A DNA stretch of 64,000 nt from Aurelia coerulea (Eukaryota; Cnidaria; Scyphozoa; Semaeostomeae; Ulmaridae), in the NCBI GenBank assembly GCA_039566865.1, contig CM076943.1, forward strand, positions 47,452,124 to 47,516,123. Reading direction: 5' to 3'. Below the pieces are notes generated by a model. The model saw nothing but the letters and a program-made list of their open reading frames with translations, ran no database searches and had not been told where the DNA came from. Position 1 is the first letter of the stretch. Each line of letters opens with the position of its first letter. Below are positions 21,926 through 33,790 of this stretch, piece after piece. The translations under genes were made by a program, and so were the position numbers.

Positions 21926-22924
21926 GGTGAACCAGAAAAAGGTTATCATTTTTCAAAATTCATGGCACAAAGAATAGACTCAATCCACTCGTTCCAATAT
22001 TTTCACGCCTTTCTATTTTTACAGAGACTCATACTGATACAAAGTGATATGCAAGTATAGAACAATTGCAAGATTAGAAGATACTAAATTTCCTTCAGGC
22101 TTCTCAGAAATCATAATGGTTTGTTTTACAAGGTGCCCAGCTTTTTATCATTCCAAACTTCACAGTTTGTTTTCTTGAAGTTCTCTTGATGCCTGATGTG
22201 CATTTACATAAAACAAGTTACATATTATTGCATAGCTATCTCTAGATCCTGATAAGTTTATTTTGCAAGCTGGACACTATTGTCTGTTCCTGCAAGAAAT
22301 GTGTGCAAGATTTTTTTCCGGTCGCAGGAAGAATTTTGTTATGCCCTGTGGGACACCAAACACTTCTTGTAGATATGCTTACCAAGATAAAATACCTTAT
22401 GACGCTCCTCATACGATCCTTTCAATCTTTCCAATAGGACAGAGGCCGATAAAGTGTGGGAACAGGGGAACGCCGTTCCAAGGAAATTTATGCAAGATTT
22501 GTAAGCTGGAGGAAAATTTTGAAAGGAAGCTGACTTTTATACTGCGACCAAAAGATCGCAGAATCTGAATCGGTCATAATTGTTATCTTGAAAATTAAAT
22601 TGCTGCAGTAACTTCAATTAAGAAGAATCATGACCAAGATGCTTGTATTTAGTAGATTTTATGTCAACACTATCATTGAGCTGTGTAGTTGCTTTTTGTG
22701 CCTATGTAGTGCTTTCTTTCAAGGAAGGAAGAAAGTGGCAACCAGATTTGTATGTGCTCATCTTCATGACGAAATTCATGTGCATTTTCGTTGCTCACCT
22801 GCAGATATCGTGCCTATTTTGAGCTACCTACATATAAGCGTTTGTTTCATGTTATCTCGAGTTTAAACCTTCAGCCGTTGGTTTATGAAAACGTGCTCAA
22901 TCTCACCAAGTAGCTTTTTAACTA
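21926..22924. other. Solo mariner-type end at about 21926; otherwise unassigned
   Basis: CCGGGTGAACCAGAAAAAGG resembles the terminus of the 42082-43724 element, but no right end is seen. The frame at 22630-22866 (with RKKVATRFVCAHLHDEIHVH) has a possible acceptor upstream but no recognised family. Confidence 0.3.
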
Positions 22925-23050
22925 CAGGGTGCCCCAAAAAAATTGTGCCCCGTTTGAAAACAATATAGACTTCGCAAAGGTGGAACATATTTCCCAATAA
23001 AATACAAACATATTGAAAAGGTAGGCTTCGGATTCACCATCAGGGAATGC
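22925..23050 (+). mobile_element. Solo mariner-type end CAGGGTGCCCCAAAAAAA
   Basis: TA then CAGGGTGCCCCAAAAAAATT, like the other TA elements. No inverted partner was found downstream. Confidence 0.45.
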
Positions 23051-23803
23051 TAATGAAAAGCTTCTCTGAAGTCCAAACTCTCTGTCTTTTGTGGCATCAC
23101 GTTCAGGCCTTCCAAACCTGCCATTTTGAGAATTTTGGAGTCAATTAAAAACAATTTTCGAGTCTACCACGCCTACCGTTTTCAGAATTGATACCAACAA
23201 AACACACCCAAGTAAAAATTAGTCTATTCGCAAGATTTTGACTGTGAAAACCTCTCAATTACTGCCACCAAATTAATCAGAGTATTTTGGAACTTAAGTT
23301 GGAAGTGGTACATGGTTTGTCCCGCCCATCGTACAAGCCACATCCTACATAGGAACCATGTTCAAGGATTTCGGTTGCTAAAGCTATAGTAGAGTCTTAT
23401 TGGACAGCGTGGTTCCAGGCACTCAGACAGAATGGTGGAAGGAGAGTCTTTGCCGTGTCTATGGTTTTCGTTGTTCTCTGAAAATTTCCTCTCAACCAAG
23501 ACCCTGACCCACTGTGTACATTGTAACCCCGACCCCTTGTGTAAATTGTACCAGTTCATTTTTGATCCGTTACTTGTTATGGAGACGAGATAAGGTTTGT
23601 CCAAGGAAACGTTTGTGTCCCCCCGTGCAGTATGTTAAAGCTTATAACGCATCAGTAGCGTTTTGGGTTGTAACTCTGCCGGGCGCATGAGCATTAACCT
23701 ACTGCACGTTTTGTTCAATTTTTCTCCAGTGTTATTTGTGTTACTTAAAGACTTTTAACAGCATCTTATTAAATTCGACACGGCAAAAAAAAACGATGTT
23801 TAA

Positions 23804-24238
23804 AGGGGCTGCACAAGATTTTTGTAAACAATCGGAAAGTACGGGACAACCCGCGCAAGTGACTAAAGCCTTTGGTTTTTAATGGCGGCCAGTTTCATCG
23901 CAGCTTCTATATAAGTTTCATTGCAGTGTTTTCTTGTCTATGCCTTTGAAATGTGATGGAACTTTTGATATCTATTAAAAACTTTCAAATATTTGGATTT
24001 GGAAAAAAATATATCCTCCACCAAAGCTTGTATCACCAAGACTGTCGCAGATACTTTGGATTACTATTCTCTGTGCAAAATCACCATTAGCTATGCTGTG
24101 CTTAGCCTAAACATATCCGATGATTTGACACGCAGAGCCACGTAGAGCCACGTAGAGCCACGCAGAGCCACGCAGAGCCACGCAGAGCCACGCAGAGCCA
24201 CGCAGAGCCAAGCAGAGAGGAGGGGCTGTACGGCTCCT
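23804..24238. mobile_element. TTAA-flanked element containing a 10-bp minisatellite
   Basis: AGGGGCTGCACAAG and inverted AGGAGCCGTACAGCCCC ends have TTAA at both borders (23800-23803, 24239-24242). The ends resemble 7172-7635. Near its right end at 24129-24210 lie about eight 10-bp units of the type CACGCAGAGC (two units read CACGTAGAGC). Confidence 0.5.
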
Positions 24239-24434
24239 TTAACTGAGCCTTGGCGCAAGAGCATGATCAATAGAGACATACTGGCTCAAAACAAGAGACG
24301 GACTTATTTCAAAGCCTATATCTTCATAAACATATCAAGTCTTCATTTAAACATATCAAGTGCCGCATAAGTCAAAGAACGTTACGTGAAGGAGCTTTAA
24401 AACATAAACTAAAAATAACAGCAAAGCATGTGGC

Positions 24435-24694
24435 AACTTCTCCAAAAGGTGGCACAACATATTGATACTATTTTAGCCAAAACATCCGAGTAAAGATAAC
24501 ACTAGTGCAAGTCCTTTGTTGAAGAAGATGGGTTACAAAATGAACTCAACTTCACAAAGATTCAAACTTCTCCAAAAGGTGGCACAACATATTGATACTA
24601 TTTTAGCCAAAACATCCGAGTAAAGATAACACTAGTGCAACTCCTTTGTTGAAGAAGATGGGTTACAAAATGAACTCAACTTCACAAGGATTCA
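24435..24694 (+). repeat. Tandem duplication, 130 bp x 2
   Basis: AACTTCTCCAAAAGGTGGC starts at 24435 and again at 24565. The two 130-bp units differ by only a few bases, so the duplication is recent. There is no coding signal. Confidence 0.85.
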
Positions 24695-25204
24695 AACCTC
24701 AACAAAAATACCGGAAAAGTTTATTCTGATGCAAGTTGAACACAGGTAAAAGTTTGGTTTGTAATCTTTCTTAAATGAAGCTTTTCCTGAACAATACTTT
24801 CAAGCTGTTTGTTGAGAAAGGCTTCTGTTACCAAACCGTATAACATAAACCAAACATTTTCTATCTGCGAAGAACTTGCAAGCAAGCAAAAACAGAGTAG
24901 GAGAGAAGTCGGGAAGAGAAAACAGGAAAAGCGGTTGGACAATAAATTTCTAAATTTACAATACAAGAAACGAGATTTGCAGTGTAGCAACAAAACAGAA
25001 GTTAGAACTGGGCTAAGAATTGCGCTACGTTAATCTTATTCTTCACGATTTTGGCTGGATTTCTAGCACATCTGCTCTTCGAAAAAATACTCGTAAGATA
25101 CGAATGTTGAAAAACCAATTCATATAAGAACTACCTATTCGATAAGATTTTAGCTATCACTGAGTAGCTAGTTTGCCTTTAACTTGCAACCTAGCAAGGA
25201 ACAA

Positions 25205-25610
25205 TTTCGATTCACTGCCCGTTTCTCACAAGAAACTTGGATCAGGCCAAAGTACCAAAAGTTTCTTAATTCACTATGTAAATTTTCGCACCTAGAACAA
25301 AAAGTTTCTTAATTTGTTTCCACTTTTTCAAATGTATGATTTGTCAATGTGGTCTCTAACACTGCTGCAGATATGTTTCTTGACATTTAAAACATCATGT
25401 AGGAATGAACAGTGCTCTATTTTGTTCAAAAAATACAATGTTCGCCAATTTTACTTTAGAATAAAAGATCTAACAACATATTTGACATGATATCCGTGCA
25501 TTTAACTTCTTAAAGTTCCTTAATACTTCTCAGACATAGAACCAGAGTATCTTAAAATGTTGGCTATCTTAGCACTAGTTACTTAGAAAGCAGTTTCTTA
25601 TAAAGAGACG
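25205..25610. mobile_element. CACG/AAGAAACT-like element, strongly eroded
   Basis: ACAAGAAACTTGGATCAG, AAAAGTTTCTTAATT (twice) and GCAGTTTCTTATAAAG keep the family layout, but the outer CACG ends are lost. Confidence 0.5.
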
Positions 25611-28600
25611 ATGCAAGTGGCTCAAGCAAGCCACTTGTGGTCACATTCTAGCCAATCAGATATCATTATTTTCGGCTGACGCAGGTTAGTTACCCAAATA
25701 TGGTGCGGCAGGTGTCGCTGCCTTTCATCGCTATTTGTATCAGAGCCTTACGTACGCCTCGATTTCCTTCACATTTTGCGAAAATTCTCCCCCCCTGTCC
25801 GTGCTTCAATACGAATACTATGATCTGCTTTGCAACACTCAAGAAGTGACGAAGGAACATCGCTTTTTGGTAGTTCTTATCTCAAATAAACATCAGATAA
25901 AGTTCTTAGTCTTATCATCAAGGTATTTTTGATAAATTGCAGATTTCTCTTGTGGATTGTGGAAATCGCTGGAGGCCTGAGTCATTCCCATGAAATGAAA
26001 CAAAAGTAGCTCTTGGGATTTGGGGAGAAATTTTCAAGCAAAAACTATCCTGTCAGAGTTAAAGTCTGTCTTGAATTAGTTGTCACGTGAGATTTGCCAA
26101 AACACAAAGTTAATAATGGAAAAAAATTCAATTGTTTTCATTCGCAGACATTTTCATGTGTGGAAACTTGGCCTTCTTTTCGAACTAGACCTCAGTGAAA
26201 ACAAAACAACTTGATGACTTGTATCGATTTTTCATTTTCACCCCTTCTCCCACCAGAGGACATTTGTTCTCATATCGGCTTTAGGCCTGCAATATCCTCC
26301 GTTAGGATTGCATGATTTTAGTATGATTTTATAATCTACTTGCGAAATCCTGATGTAACTTTAGTTGCCTTGCAGGAGTTCCTATTGTATGTCCGGTATC
26401 TTATTCTTATGATGGAGATCTAAAATACCTTTGACTGGAGTATATCTAACGATTGTTGGCCAAAACAAGTAGCCAGCAGTCTAAACACTAGCTAATATAT
26501 CCACCATTTTTTACAAGCAATCAATAAAAGTTGTCTGCCAAAACAGAACATATCGTATCGTTGCTCAAACTTTTCAGGCCATATTTACTGAAATTGGCAA
26601 AATCGTATTAAAAATTGCGGAGAGAGAAGCTCAGAAGCTAAGAGTACACAGCTTCAAGTCTTTTAAAAGCAGTACCTCTCTTCGTGGTGTTACTTTGGGA
26701 TTTTTAACTTCAAAAGAGGAACCTGCATTAGGTTATAAGATCCGAACAAAAGGCTCGTTCATGCAGGCTTTTACTATACTGTAAAGTTACAGATGTTTGC
26801 AGAGCACCTTGCCCTCACCTTGCCACGTATGAAGGTCTGAATGAAGGAGGCTGTGTTTGACTTTATTCCGTCCTTGCTTCTCCGTTGACTGGCCTATCCC
26901 CTACATTGCTTTATCTAAAACTACAAGTACAACTGTTTGCTCCTTCATTGTCCAGCATTTCGACTAAATGTAGCCTGATTCACGTTTGGTCTGTGAATCA
27001 GGTTAGACTAAATATAGCTAAATTCTGAATACCAGAGGATACCATAGGCCACTCAAAGGGGAAAATTTGCATAGATAGCGCTGTGTTAAAGTTCCTCCCC
27101 TTTTACTTGGTTTATGAGGCGATATATCAGCATCAAAACGATACATTTTGCATCAAATTAACTTTGTATATTTCCATTTTTTTACCAGCCAAAAACCTAT
27201 CTAAACATCCATAGCTACGCGTTGAACTAAATTGGGCAAAGCACTTAGAAATATGACATACTAAATTGGAAATAGTGCAGCGTTGAAATTTCCTTTGTGT
27301 CTCCCGTTCACTCATTTCATCTTTCCTACCGATGCTTTAGCATGCTTTGTTGCTTTGTTGCCCAACAACTCAGATAAAAAACAAAGGTTTTTGCGTTGGG
27401 AAAAGCATTTAAACAAAGACAAACTATAAGCAGGACAAAAATCACTCTGCGTTCGAGTTGTCAGTTGTCCATTCCTTCTGCTTGCCTTTCAGAAAGGTAA
27501 CATCAATAACATAGTGTGCTTTTTGGTTCCTCATTACCTAACAAGTCAGCAACATTATATGACTCTCGCATTGCACTAGTCTAGCACTTACAAATTGGAC
27601 AACTTGAACTGAGCAAAGCGTTGCGTTCATCTCCCTATCTCTGCCACCTTTGCTTTCATAATGAAACTGTAACATCATATGGCTGCGTGATGATGTTATG
27701 CTTACGCAGCAAACACTCGAGTATTTAACAGGACAGGACATTAGGCAACTTGAGCTAGACAAAGCTCTGCATTCGTTCGGGTATTCTCCATTTCTATGTT
27801 ACTTGCATTTCCTAAAAGAACAGCCTCAAAGGAAGCTGTTTGCATATATGGCATAGTGCTGTATTCGACCTCCTTCCTTATCTCTTCCTTCCATTCTGTC
27901 TTCCCAACCATATTTTGACATCAGTTCAGTTCTTCATTACTCCGCATCCCTCAACTGAATAAAGCTACAGGGGAAATAAAACCAGAAAGAGCGCAAGTGG
28001 AACTCGATAAAGATTTCTGTTGCGAAGTTTCTTCCTTCTTCATCGCTTACCTTCGTACCTTTTTGTATGAAAACAAGCAGCCAACAACTCATCTAACTAC
28101 AGTCAAGTATTAAATAGGACCATGATTGGGCATAACACTTAAACGAGAATTAAAAACGTCACGCCAATACGCTGCGTTTTAAGTTGCAATGTAACAACTC
28201 AATTATTAGCGGCTTAATTTCAGCGCATCCTTCAAGCAACAAGATTGTTGAATGTTTAATACAAAAGTGCTAGTCTGTTATAGTTCATCGCAAACTCGCT
28301 AAACATATCACGCTTGTTGAGAAAAAGCGTGTGATATCAACAAGTTTGATGATTTGGTTTCTCGCCTTCGTTTTACAAGTTTAGTCATGAAATTCAAGTC
28401 CTCACCTCTCTTCCTTTTCAACGCAATTTCATCATCTTGTACCTTCGCGTCCATTTTTCCCGTTTACAAATTCACACGACCAACAAACAACTTCCCACAA
28501 GAGTCAGAACTTTGACTATGATAGATGCCACGATGTGTTTAGCCTTTCGTCTCTATCCTGGTCAAACCTTCAGCTTAGAATAGCCGTGTTAATGAGCGCC

Positions 28601-29070
28601 GCTACAAGTTCTGGACACAATCTCTCAGCCGTCACATGGCAACATTGCAATATCATTGCCCCAGCCGCTAGCCCACAACCGTTGAGCTGATCAAAGCTAT
28701 TGAAAGACCCCCAACCGACATCCGCAAATACGAGTAAAAGAGGCGGGGCTATCGGGAGGGACAGATCATCGAACCACATTCACATTCACTGGCAGCGAAT
28801 TCATCTTGGGGACTACCTTTGATTCCTAAAGCAAAAGCTACCTTATCAGCAGAAGTGCAACCCTCCTGACAGGGTGAACCGCTTGTAAAAAAGCATGAGA
28901 GAATTGCATTGTAGCAGGAAATCAACAAGCACCTCACAGGTCATTGTTAAATACCGGTTTCTCCTAATTTCAGGGCTCATCAGTGCAGCTAGCCAGCATA
29001 GGGATACGAGACAATAACCCTCCGAGATGAAGTTTTGTTAAAAAAGTCAAGTCATATGTTTCAGGGAATG
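25611..29070. other. Unassigned 3.4 kb with weak, old repeats
   Basis: No exon with a recognisable domain on either strand. Between about 27000 and 28560, similar phrases recur (CAACAACTCA, TTGAGC/TGAACT-AGCAAAG, GCATTTAAAC-type and pyrimidine-rich CTTCCTT blocks), suggesting a diverged tandem array of units of some 250-350 bp. AGCCTGATTCAC / GTGAATCAGGTT at 26969-27005 is a short hairpin. Confidence 0.3.
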
Positions 29071-29459
29071 CACGTTTTTTTACAAGAAACTTGGATCAGT
29101 AATTAGTACTAAAAGTTTCTTAATTTCGCATGAAATAGTCGGTGTTTTAGTAGTAAAAGTTTCTTAATTAGTTTCTCATTTTTGGGGCTTCGAAGTTGAA
29201 CCTTCTTGTCGACAAAGGGCTTGCATTTTGCATTGATATTGTCATCACGAATAAGACATGCACATGAGGCAAAAAGTTACCAATTTTTGCAGTCAAAAGT
29301 TGAAAAATGCGGCTCGCACTGTAATCTACCGATTCTTATTCTAGAAATAAAACTTTAGAGTTTCTTAACTGTTCTTGAACGTAGTACTAGAGTTTCTTAA
29401 ATTTTTGGTCATCGTAGTACTAGATTCTTATAAACCAGTTTCTTATAAGGAAAAACGCG
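29071..29459. mobile_element. CACG/AAGAAACT foldback, subfamily A (copy 4)
   Basis: CACGTTTTTTTACAAGAAAC on the left; AAAAACGCG before TA on the right. It has the same internal blocks as 19517-19910 and the same orientation. Confidence 0.78.
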
Positions 29460-29531
29460 TACTTCAAAAACGAAGCTCATAAGCGATTTCATCTCCATGA
29501 ATTAGGCCTATCAGCAAAAATTGGTCTTCAG

Positions 29532-29784
29532 TGGGCCTTCAAACATTCAAAACAACAAAAAGGACGAACCTGTGCCTTACAGACAGCAATACCAAAAGTT
29601 GCTAGAAGGAAAAGGGGTGATTTGCAAATTTAATTCATTTTCTCAAGAAATACAAGCGATTCATTCAGTGCTTCTTCCTTCCTTGTACGTCGTAGTGGAA
29701 ATTTGTTGGCTACACGTGACAAGAATTGGCCTGTCTTCAGCTGCCAATGTTCTTGTTCTGCTTAGCATAGCAACGACGACATGA
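29532..29784 (+). CDS. Possible internal exon, unidentified
   Basis: After GGTCTTCAG, an open frame begins with one base then GPSNIQNNKKDEPVPYRQQY and QKLLEGKG. Its phase fits the donor at 17878. A donor is not clear: GGG/GTGATT near 29616 or CTT/GTACGT near 29684 are options. No family was recognised, and the downstream half looks non-coding. Confidence 0.2.
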
Positions 29785-30477
29785 CAAATTAGCGCCATAA
29801 GAATATGAGACTTTTTTATCCCGAGTACGCCTTTCTAAAAATTGAATAGCAAACTCTGACAGCAGGAGAAACAGTTCTCTGATTGAGATTAGCCAATGAG
29901 AATGCAAAGTTCTCCCATAGTCAGTGAATAATGAATTAACTATATGAACAGTTTTCGTGAGATTTCGCTCAAGGCTTGTTAGCCCCACACCGTTTCTAGA
30001 ATTAACAAAGTAGATTTGTATGTGATTGGACATGCTTTAGGGTACTGAAATTAACCAGAACACAATCTCAACTTTGGTAACAGTCACGTTATGAAAATCT
30101 ATCACGTGATGTGATGTGATGAGCAATACTTCTAGCCCTGGGAAAGGGAGGGGAAGGTAGTTCGAACTATCATTTGATGGCGACGTGCAATTTTGCCCGA
30201 AAAATAGTAACCAGCAGTCTTCAAATACTTGAGAGCTTCAGGGTAATGATTCCGCAAATTTGAAAAAGATTGGGCCATTATTTTGCACAGGAATGAATTC
30301 ATGTAATTCCAGTAATTTTTCCAGAACAGAATTTTTGAAAGCGTACTCTTAAATAATGGCACGCCTATGTACCACCAAGATATCCCCGAGTCGCAGGCTG
30401 TGCGAAGAATGCGGGGAAACGTTTGAACTTGCATCTGCGTACTTGCTTTTGATTGTCATGCCAGTAAAAAGCGAGTA
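29785..30477. other. No feature recognised
   Basis: Short frames only. Confidence 0.4.
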
Positions 30478-30900
30478 CATGTTTTTTTATGAGAAACTGG
30501 TTTATAAGAAACTAGTACTACGATGACTAAAAATTTAAGAAACTCTTGTACTATGCTCAAGAACGGTTAAGAAACTCTAAAATTATATTTCTGTACGTCT
30601 CTCTTATTTTAGGTCTCTCCAACAAAGGTACATTCATCTTTTTTTTACTTTTAACTGCAAAAATTGTAAATTTTTGCCTGAATCTGCATGGCTTACTCGA
30701 GGTGACAATGTCAATGCAAAATGGAAGCCCTTTGTCGATAAGAAGGCTCAACTTGGAACAATACCACAATTTAGGCCCAAAAAATAAGAAACTAATTAAG
30801 AAACTTTTGCTACCAAAATACTAAAACATCGAAATTTTCATGGGAAATTAAGAAACTTTTAGTACTAAGTGCTGATCCAAGTTTCTTAGAAAAAAACGTG
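30478..30900. mobile_element. CACG/AAGAAACT foldback, subfamily A (copy 5, full)
   Basis: Ends CATGTTTTTTTATGAG and inverted CACGTTTTTTTCTAAG lie between TA dinucleotides. The orientation matches 18788-19208; 423 bp. Confidence 0.82.
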
Positions 30901-31059
30901 TAGCTACTCAATCGAAGGAATTTCTGCGGGGTGATTTGCCAATCCACAAATGTAAAAATTTGTTTTCATTGTTTCATTTCATATTCCTTACACAGGGTAA
31001 CCCCATCAGCTAACCCCATCAGCACCAGACTTTTCGGGGGGAGGGGGGCGTGACAAAAA

Positions 31060-31399
31060 CTTAAAATTATTATTCAATAACTTAAAACAAGAAAACATTT
31101 AACCTAATTACAAAACTAATAGATATAGATACCAAGAGTGGCAAGACACAATCAGATCAAACCAGAGCAAATCAGACCCACGAAACGCCACAATTCCTCG
31201 CGACACCCCAGGGCTGGCACTAGCCTGAGATCAGGCAAAAAAGGCTGGCACAGAATTCGACCCATCCAAATCCAACTGCAACCAGCCATCCACGATCATA
31301 TGCTTCTAAAGTCGACGTTTAAAGGCACATAAAGACTAAAGAGGGCGCTTGCTTAACCTCGGGTTCAAGGCTATTCAAAAGATGCACACCACGATATGA
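31060..31399 (-). pseudogene. LINE 3' end (RT C-terminus and 3'UTR), interrupted
   Basis: On the minus strand, KSLSYRGVHLLNSLEPEVKQ and APSL form the RT C-terminal block common in jockey/CR1 LINEs (..RG..LWN.LP..IK.A.SL). A stop and an AT-rich 3'UTR follow, ending in a run like ATTATTATTCAATAACTT on the plus strand. The codons are split by the Harbinger element at 31400-32125; the LINE resumes at 32126-32230. Confidence 0.6.
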
Positions 31400-32125
31400 A
31401 GCCCTGTTCACACGGCACAAACTAACCCGGGGCGAACCTGGGTTAAACTAACCCTGGTTCAACCCGCGTCTGTTCACACGAAAAGATCTTCAAAATGTGT
31501 GTGAAGACAAAACTGGGGCGAACCTGGGTTAGTTTTAATCCCGCATGCGCAGTTGGTAAGATAACAAAGCAAGAATTTGAGAAAATGGCGGACAGAAACC
31601 AAGATGACAATGCTTTGGGCATGCTTATGTTTTGCCGGCAGATTTTTGTTTTAAAATGTATGGTTTTGGCATCGCATGTTTTTATGAAGAGGCGAGCACT
31701 AGCACGAAAAAGGCGGCTAGAAATGAATCGAGTTTCTGCTCGAAATCATATGGCTTCGTATCTCAAGCATATCATAAAAAACTTCTTCGTCCTCCCAGTT
31801 GATCCACGGTCTATTTTTCCTCAATTCATAGCATATGGAATGACAAAATGAATATGTATAACAGTTTAGAATGAATAAATATCTGTGAAGATAACACAAT
31901 TTCAGTGCATGGGATCGAAACTAACCTAGGTTTGCCCCAGGTTTGCGTTCACACGACATTTTCCAAAACTAACCCAGGTTCGACCCAGGGCGAACCCACC
32001 TCCTGAGGTGGGTTAGTTTAACCCGGGGCGAACCCAGGTTAGTCGCGTTCACACTACAAAAATCTAACCTAGGTTAGTTTAAATAAGGTTCGCCCCGGGT
32101 TAGTTTGTGTCGTGTGAACAGGGCT
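31400..32125. mobile_element. Harbinger-type foldback, AGCCCTGTTCACACG family
   Basis: AGCCCTGTTCACACGGCAC and inverted AGCCCTGTTCACACGACAC are bordered by TGA on both sides. The arms are packed with direct and inverted copies of the 14-22 bp words AACCCGGGGCGAACC and CTAACCTAGGTTAG. The length is 726 bp. CTGTTCACAC termini with a 3-bp duplication are typical of PIF/Harbinger. It was inserted into a LINE reading frame. Confidence 0.8.
31585..31851 (+). CDS. Short basic ORF inside the Harbinger-type element
   Basis: ATG in good context (GAAAATGGCG) opens 89 codons beginning MADRNQDDNALGMLM, then the arginine-rich RRALARKRRLEMNR. The same frame is open upstream to 31495. An acidic start plus a basic helix resembles the N-terminal region of Harbinger nucleases in layout only. 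The DDE catalytic region is absent, so it is a truncated remnant at most. Confidence 0.3.
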   Translation: MADRNQDDNALGMLMFCRQIFVLKCMVLASHVFMKRRALARKRRLEMNRVSARNHMASYLKHIIKNFFVLPVDPRSIFPQFIAYGMTK

Positions 32126-32420
32126 TGAGAGTGATTTCTGAAGATACAAGATGCTCTGGCTAACTCACTCAATATGCATGTGATAGGGTCACGCAAGATG
32201 GACAGTCCCCTGAGAGCATCTGAAACAAGTATAGACAGTCAGAGAAGTGAAGTTTCACTGTACTGTACAAAAAAAGCAACTCAAATCGCTACATCCCAAA
32301 AGAGAGGTTTCCATCTTTCTGGGCTTAAAGAATGGAACAAAATACCGATTTAAATGAGGGCAATCCCTTATTTAAAAGAAAATGGAAAAGCCTTGTAAAG
32401 AGGTCAGTAAACCAAACTGA
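32126..32420. pseudogene. LINE RT fragments on both strands
   Basis: 32126-32230 continues the minus-strand LINE interrupted at 31399. From about 32262 on the plus strand, KKATQIATSQKRGFHLSGLK and EWNKIPI match the FHLSGPKAWNEIP motif of the LINE at 61430-61715, then meet a stop. Confidence 0.5.
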
Positions 32421-33189
32421 ATGCAATTACGGAAGATCAGAATTCCTATCTTTGTTCATGCTTAAGTTTTTATGCCGGGTGAGTCAAAAAGGATCCCCGC
32501 TTGGAAGGCCACTGCTCCATGAATATCAAAGCAATGATATTGAAAACTGTTTTGTTTTATTGCCAATATATTCAATTAAGTTCAGTAATTTAACCGACTT
32601 TTATCGGCCATTCCTTCCCGTGGATATGGGTGATTTTCTGCAGAAAGCCCCTTCCAAAAACCTGCAAAAACGAATGAAAACAATGAGCAATTTTTCCTTC
32701 CTAAAATTCATGACACTCACATGTATTAATGTATTTTGTCCTCGTGGGAGAATGGAATCCCCTGGAATAGGTTATTTATACTAGGGGGGAAGACTTGTTC
32801 ATGCTCCCAAAAGAATAGCACCTGCTAAAGCGTGCAGAAGTCATTGCTGTCAGGCCCGTGGTCGGCAGGGTGAGAGAATGACGTCCGCTTGAGGCAAAAA
32901 TGCGTGATTTTGGGCACGTTCTGAAGGTTTCTTGAAGAGGCTTTCTCAAGAAAATCCCTCATAATTTCAGAACGGAGTGGCCGATTTCAGTCAGGTAAAT
33001 GTTGTAATGGATTTGAACATGTCTACCATTAAACGATAAATTTGCCGATATCATCGTCTTGATATCCAGGCTGTAGTGACCTTTCAAAAGGGGATTCTTT
33101 TTGTTGATTCATCCGGTTACATGATTTATGCTTTTGTAACATAGACAAATAAAATAGTGTATTTTAGACTGGTGGGATATCATGTAGAA
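32421..33189. other. Solo mariner-type end near 32476; otherwise unassigned
   Basis: CCGGGTGAGTCAAAAAGGAT near 32476 looks like a TA-element terminus without a visible partner. No exon recognised. Confidence 0.35.
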
Positions 33190-33560
33190 ATTTAAAAGAA
33201 ATAAATAAAAATTAAATAAAATTATTGGGAGAAGATGTGAGTACTTTCGCGGGAAGAAACTTTTGCGTTTTTCGCGTTTTTGGCCGAAATTCGCAAAATT
33301 TTATTCCGCGAAATTTCCTAAGATGTTGAATCAAATAATTATAGTATCAGATATTGATATTCCTCTTCTTTAATATCGACCTTTTCGAACTATGCTACTA
33401 CAAGCTTATTTATGGACGATTCAGAAGAGTCATTGAAGAGTTGTGGAACATTTGAGACGGTATCAAAATGTGATAGAAACCTACTTCGCGAATGTTTTGT
33501 TTGTTGCGAAAGTTCCCATTTTGTCCATTCAATAAAAGTCAATTCCAAAATTTCGCGCTT
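33190..33560. repeat. Dispersed repeat with TTCGCGAAA-type words
   Basis: ACTTTCGCGGGAAGAAACTT, GCGTTTTTCGCGTTTTTG and ATTCCGCGAAATTTC resemble 60125-60360 (CTTTCACGGGAAGAGACTTT, TTTCCGTGAAATTTC). The inner repeats are partly inverted. Confidence 0.5.
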
Positions 33561-33644
33561 TTTCCCTTAAAGTATGAGAGGAAACGGGATCCCTCCTCGT
33601 GACTTTGAAGATTGTGACAACAAAACATCTTAAGTCCTTATACC

Positions 33645-33790
33645 CAGGCGCGGATCCAGCGATTTCGGTGACCGGTTTGTTGCGCCGAAGGCGCAATGAA
33701 ATTGGGGGTCCGGGGGCGAAGCCCCCGGAAAAATTTTTGAGCCACGCCCTTTTGCTTCTTGGGAAACGCCCTTTCTTCTTAGGCAACGCC
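33645..33790 (+). mobile_element. hAT-like end CAGGCGCGGATCCAG with hairpins
   Basis: CAGGCGCGGATCCAG matches the common hAT start CAGGGGCGGATC. A possible inverted partner CTAGATCCGCGCCTG lies at 34548-34562, but the flanking 8 bp do not match. TTGCGCCGAAGGCGCAA (near 33679) and CCGGGGGCGAAGCCCCCGG (near 33711) are perfect hairpins. Confidence 0.5.

Noticed and set aside
24121..24215. CRISPR-like array
   Set aside because: Units are 10 bp and contiguous with no spacers; the genome is eukaryotic.
24091..24279. Protein with ALRGSAWLCV repeats
   Set aside because: It is the translation of a 10-bp minisatellite; the frame repeats every 30 bp by arithmetic.
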